This document shows, piece by piece, positions 61,134 through 64,000 of a stretch of 64,000 nucleotides of DNA (positions are counted from its first letter, which is position 1; every line of letters starts with the position of its first letter). Below the pieces are notes generated by a model that did no database searches, had not been told where the DNA came from, and saw only the letters and a program-made list of their open reading frames with translations. Source of the DNA: Spiroplasma endosymbiont of Aspidapion aeneum. Its GTDB lineage: Bacteria; Bacillota_I; Bacilli_A; Mycoplasmatales; Mycoplasmataceae. Made by a program: the position numbers and the translations under genes. Where the stretch lies: assembly GCF_964031045.1 (NCBI RefSeq), contig NZ_OZ034994.1, forward strand, positions 248,001-312,000, read 5' to 3'.

Positions 61134-64000
61134 GTGAAAAAAATGAAAAAAATAATGATATTATTAAGTTCGATAAGTTTATTTGTCCCATCGACAAATA
61201 TGTTGGTTTCTTGTTCTAAAGCAAAAAACCCAAAAAAAGAAACAAAAAATGATGTTAAATTTGAAAAATCAGATTACACTGTTTTGCTTGGAAGAACAAT
61301 TAGTGTTAATATTTCTAATTTTGCAGATTTAGTAAAAGGTGAATACACTAAAAATTGTAGTGTTATTATTGATAATCCTGCGATTGCAAAATATGTTGAT
61401 ACACAAAAAAATCAAACTAATAAAAATTACCAAACAATTCAATTAAGTGGAACCGGTGCGGGAACTACAAAAGTAACAGTTAAATTTACAAATTTGGAAA
61501 CCACAGACATTAAAGAAGGATCATTTAACATAACAGTTATGGATTTTTCACAATATAAAGTTACTTGGGATATAGATAAAAAAACAATTGACCCACTTGC
61601 TGAAAAAATAAAGGTAGGAAACTTAACAGATTATCAAAAATTTTCAAACTTAGACTATAAAGACTTTACAATCAATATGAAATCAAAAGATGAAGAAAAT
61701 ACAGATATTAATTACTTATTAAATGGTTGCGAAGTTGAAGAAAATGGAGATATATATGTTAATGTTAACTATTCACACTTACCAAATCTATCAGGTAAAG
61801 ATGAAGAATACAAGCTCGGTACAGTTACCTTCACATTATTAAACACCTCGGCAAATTATACTTCAAATACAGGAGATATTACCTTTAATCCTTTTAAAGG
61901 AGTTAGAACTTTTACAATAGAAAAATCTAATAATGATGATATTGATTTTAAGGTTAAAAAAGACTATGATTTTACTGTTAAATTTAAAGATAATATTCCT
62001 TTTAGTGATATCCAAAAATCTAAACCAAAAATAACTTTTAGTAACAATAGTGATGGTGATTTTACTGCAACTCCAAGTTATTCTCAACAGCAAGATGACG
62101 TATCTTTTACTCTTAATATTAAATTTACGGCCCCAACATTAAGTTATGCACATGGGAATATTACAATAGATATTCGTTTTAGTTCGGGTCACTTTGTTTA
62201 TTATGCAAATCAAAGCTTTAATTACAAAGAAAATAGATTTAGCCCTGGAGGTAAATATGACAAACCCTCAGATACTGATATAGGCTATACTAGTAAATAT
62301 TCATCTACTAATAATGCATTTGATGATTGGCAAACAGATAAGCCAGCACCCCAATCTATAACTATTACAACATCAGCTAATTTAGATGATATCACAAAAG
62401 CTGGATATACATATAAAGATACATTAACAATTGCAGATAATCCAAAAAATAATGATGATGACTATTATAGTTGGAGTATCCTTAAAAACCTTGATCTTTC
62501 AAAAGAGGATAATGCTAAAATTTTTAAGGCTTTAGATTCAAAAACTTCTTTTTCAAAAATAGCAGCCTTTTCAATTGATAACATTTCAGTTGGGACTGAT
62601 AATAATCTAACTTTAAATATTAATAAGCTAACAGATCAAGTAAATAAAGGAAAAATCCATTTTGTTTCTAGATTTTATGATAAAGTTGGAAATGTATGTT
62701 GTGCAACAGCTGTTTTTAATTATGCAGCCTCTGGTACAATAGCAAACAATGTAAAATTCACAAGAGGTTCAATTCCATACAATGGAGTAGATGGAACAAC
62801 AAATCAGGGAGACACATTATCTAATTCAATTCATTTAACAGATGAAGATCTATCTTTTGATACATTTAGTGTTTCTGCTGATAACAAAGATAAGCTAGCA
62901 AATGCTGCAATATCAAGCGATAAAACAGATATATTAGCAGTTGAAAATAATTTAGAAAAAAAAGATGACAATTATTATATTAAAATGAAACTTATTGGTC
63001 AAAAAGGAAAAGATGTAGAACAAGGCAAAATAACACTAACACTAACAAGTGATGGAAATTCCTTTACATTAGATATTTATTATGGAACATATGTTGGAAA
63101 AGATGCTAGCTCAGGAAATTATGAAATTTCAAACACACAAACTTCTGGGTCTGTAAATTATTTTGTTAGTAAAAATGCTGAAAATAGATCAATTGGTGTT
63201 ACTTATCAATTTGACTTTAGTGTAGATAGTGCTCCTAATTTAGAATTTGCAGATGGTTATAATTATTCTGGTAGTGAATCACCATTTATGTTTAACAATA
63301 ACTGGAGTATGGTTGGAAATGTTACTTTTGATGGTGATATAAATGTAATTGGAAGAGGAGTTATTTCTGTTTCTTATGCAAACATTATTTATGGAAACAT
63401 ATTATTCAAAGGAAACGTTAATTATTTTGCAAGTAATGATAACTCTTCTGAAGCGTCTGGTGTTATAAGTGAACAATATGGAGGCATTAAATTTAACGCC
63501 TCAAGAATATCAGAAGATAAAAAAATTAATTTCATGAAGGATGTTAATATTTATGCTTCTTCACTTTCAGGATCTGGTACTGGATTAATTAACACAATTA
63601 CAACCGGCATTATTGGTCAGGTAAATGTTGAAGGTTCTGTAAATATCACTAATGCATCAAATATTTTCGAATCTGTCGGAGTTATATTTTCAAAAAGTGA
63701 GTGCTATTATGAAAACTTAGGTTTTGATAATCTGAAGGGATTAACTATTAAACATAATGCAACCATAAATGATAGCGATAGTATTAATCTTGATAGTAGT
63801 GCAATAATTTGAAATTGTGATAACTTTTATTCCCCAAATGCAGTTATAAATATTCTTGGGGAGGCAGGTTTTAAGTCATCTCGAGGGACTGGACCTCTAA
63901 TTTCATCTTTTTCCAACTCCAGTGACAATGGTATGATTTTTGCAATTAAAGAGGTTACAGTCCATTCTTGAATTCATAATAATGATACTGATCCTGTTGT
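61134..64000 (+). CDS. Large surface lipoprotein, 3' end outside window
   Basis: At least 955 residues, open to the window end; TGA at 63810-63812 and 63970-63972 are Trp. The N terminus MKKMKKIMILLSSISLFVPSTNMLVSC is a lipoprotein signal peptide with the lipid-anchored Cys at about residue 27. Start is GTG 61134 or ATG 61143. After it comes an Ig-like, beta-rich region (VLLGRTISVNISNFADLVKG... GAGTTKVTVKF), several repeats of beta-sandwich character with Ser/Thr/Asn/Asp-rich sequence, and near the end a stretch suggestive of a beta-helix or autotransporter-like surface domain (NVTFDGDINVIGRG, GNILFKGNVNYFASN, KFNASRISEDKKINFMKDV). No known function; adhesion or host contact is a guess. Confidence 0.85.

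Noticed and set aside
1-64000. CRISPR arrays, tRNA or rRNA genes, prophage
   Set aside because: No regularly spaced repeats, no tRNA-like TTCRA arms with matching stems, no rRNA sequence and no phage structural genes were seen on reading both strands.

Overview
The window reads as a low-GC chromosome segment of a mollicute. TGA must be read as tryptophan (genetic code 4): Ffh, NrdE, both fructose-type PTS permeases, MnmA-independent housekeeping genes such as der and adhE, and most other proteins only reach family length when in-frame TGA is translated. A MreB homologue at 37210-38235, together with lipoproteins, PTS sugar uptake and IS3-like transposons, points to Spiroplasma or a close relative. 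That placement is an inference; no rRNA or tRNA gene was seen to confirm it.

Layout. 1-3.0 kb: 3' part of rny (RNase Y), then ffh. 3.5-7.1 kb: nrdF-nrdI-nrdE, whose NrdF carries the Val/Pro/Lys substitutions of the metal-free class Ie subunit. 7.4-9.9 kb: fructose-type PTS permease with a long C-terminal coiled-coil tail. 10.1-11.1 kb: unknown minus-strand gene. 11.3-15.0 kb: tightly packed rlmH-rbgA-rnhB-phosphohexomutase. 15.2-15.8 kb: two small SSB-like genes on the minus strand. 15.9-17.3 kb: an intact IS element. 17.4-22.9 kb: ABC exporter, trmFO/rlmFO, second fructose-type PTS permease. 23.0-26.1 kb: a free-standing protein resembling the N-terminal half of PheT, rpmF, a small membrane protein, manA. 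26.2-30.9 kb: amino-sugar operon nagA-nagB-cutC-membrane protein-nagE. 31-36.3 kb: accessory stretch with decayed IS copies, small membrane proteins and an ABC-2 transporter with two paralogous permeases. 36.4-44 kb: nitroreductase, mreB, tail-anchored protein, cmk, der, gpsA, hup, dnaD-like gene and a membrane protein. 44-48.4 kb: IS fragment, structured noncoding elements, recU, and a purine-riboswitch-controlled permease. 48.5-52.2 kb: HAD phosphatase, two alpha/beta hydrolases and an RpiR-type regulator. 52.6-60.7 kb: pflB, separate glycyl-radical domain gene, pflA, adhE, pta, ackA. From 61.1 kb: a large lipoprotein running off the window.

How it works together. Sugars and amino sugars enter by PTS and are fed to glycolysis by NagA, NagB, ManA and the hexomutase. 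Pyruvate is split by a pyruvate formate-lyase; acetyl-CoA is then reduced to ethanol by AdhE or converted to acetate and ATP by Pta and AckA, a fully fermentative acetyl-CoA branch in one locus. 

The most interesting observations are: (1) a pyruvate formate-lyase whose glycyl radical domain is encoded as a separate 78-residue protein; (2) an intact 444-residue protein corresponding to the B1-B5 half of PheT with a degraded editing motif; (3) an identical 14-nt element at nearly the same distance (16-17 nt) upstream of the SSB-like pair and of recU, 30 kb apart, suggesting a recombination or DNA-uptake regulon; (4) a class Ie NrdF; (5) a hydrolase-regulator-hydrolase trio in which the second hydrolase has lost its nucleophilic serine.
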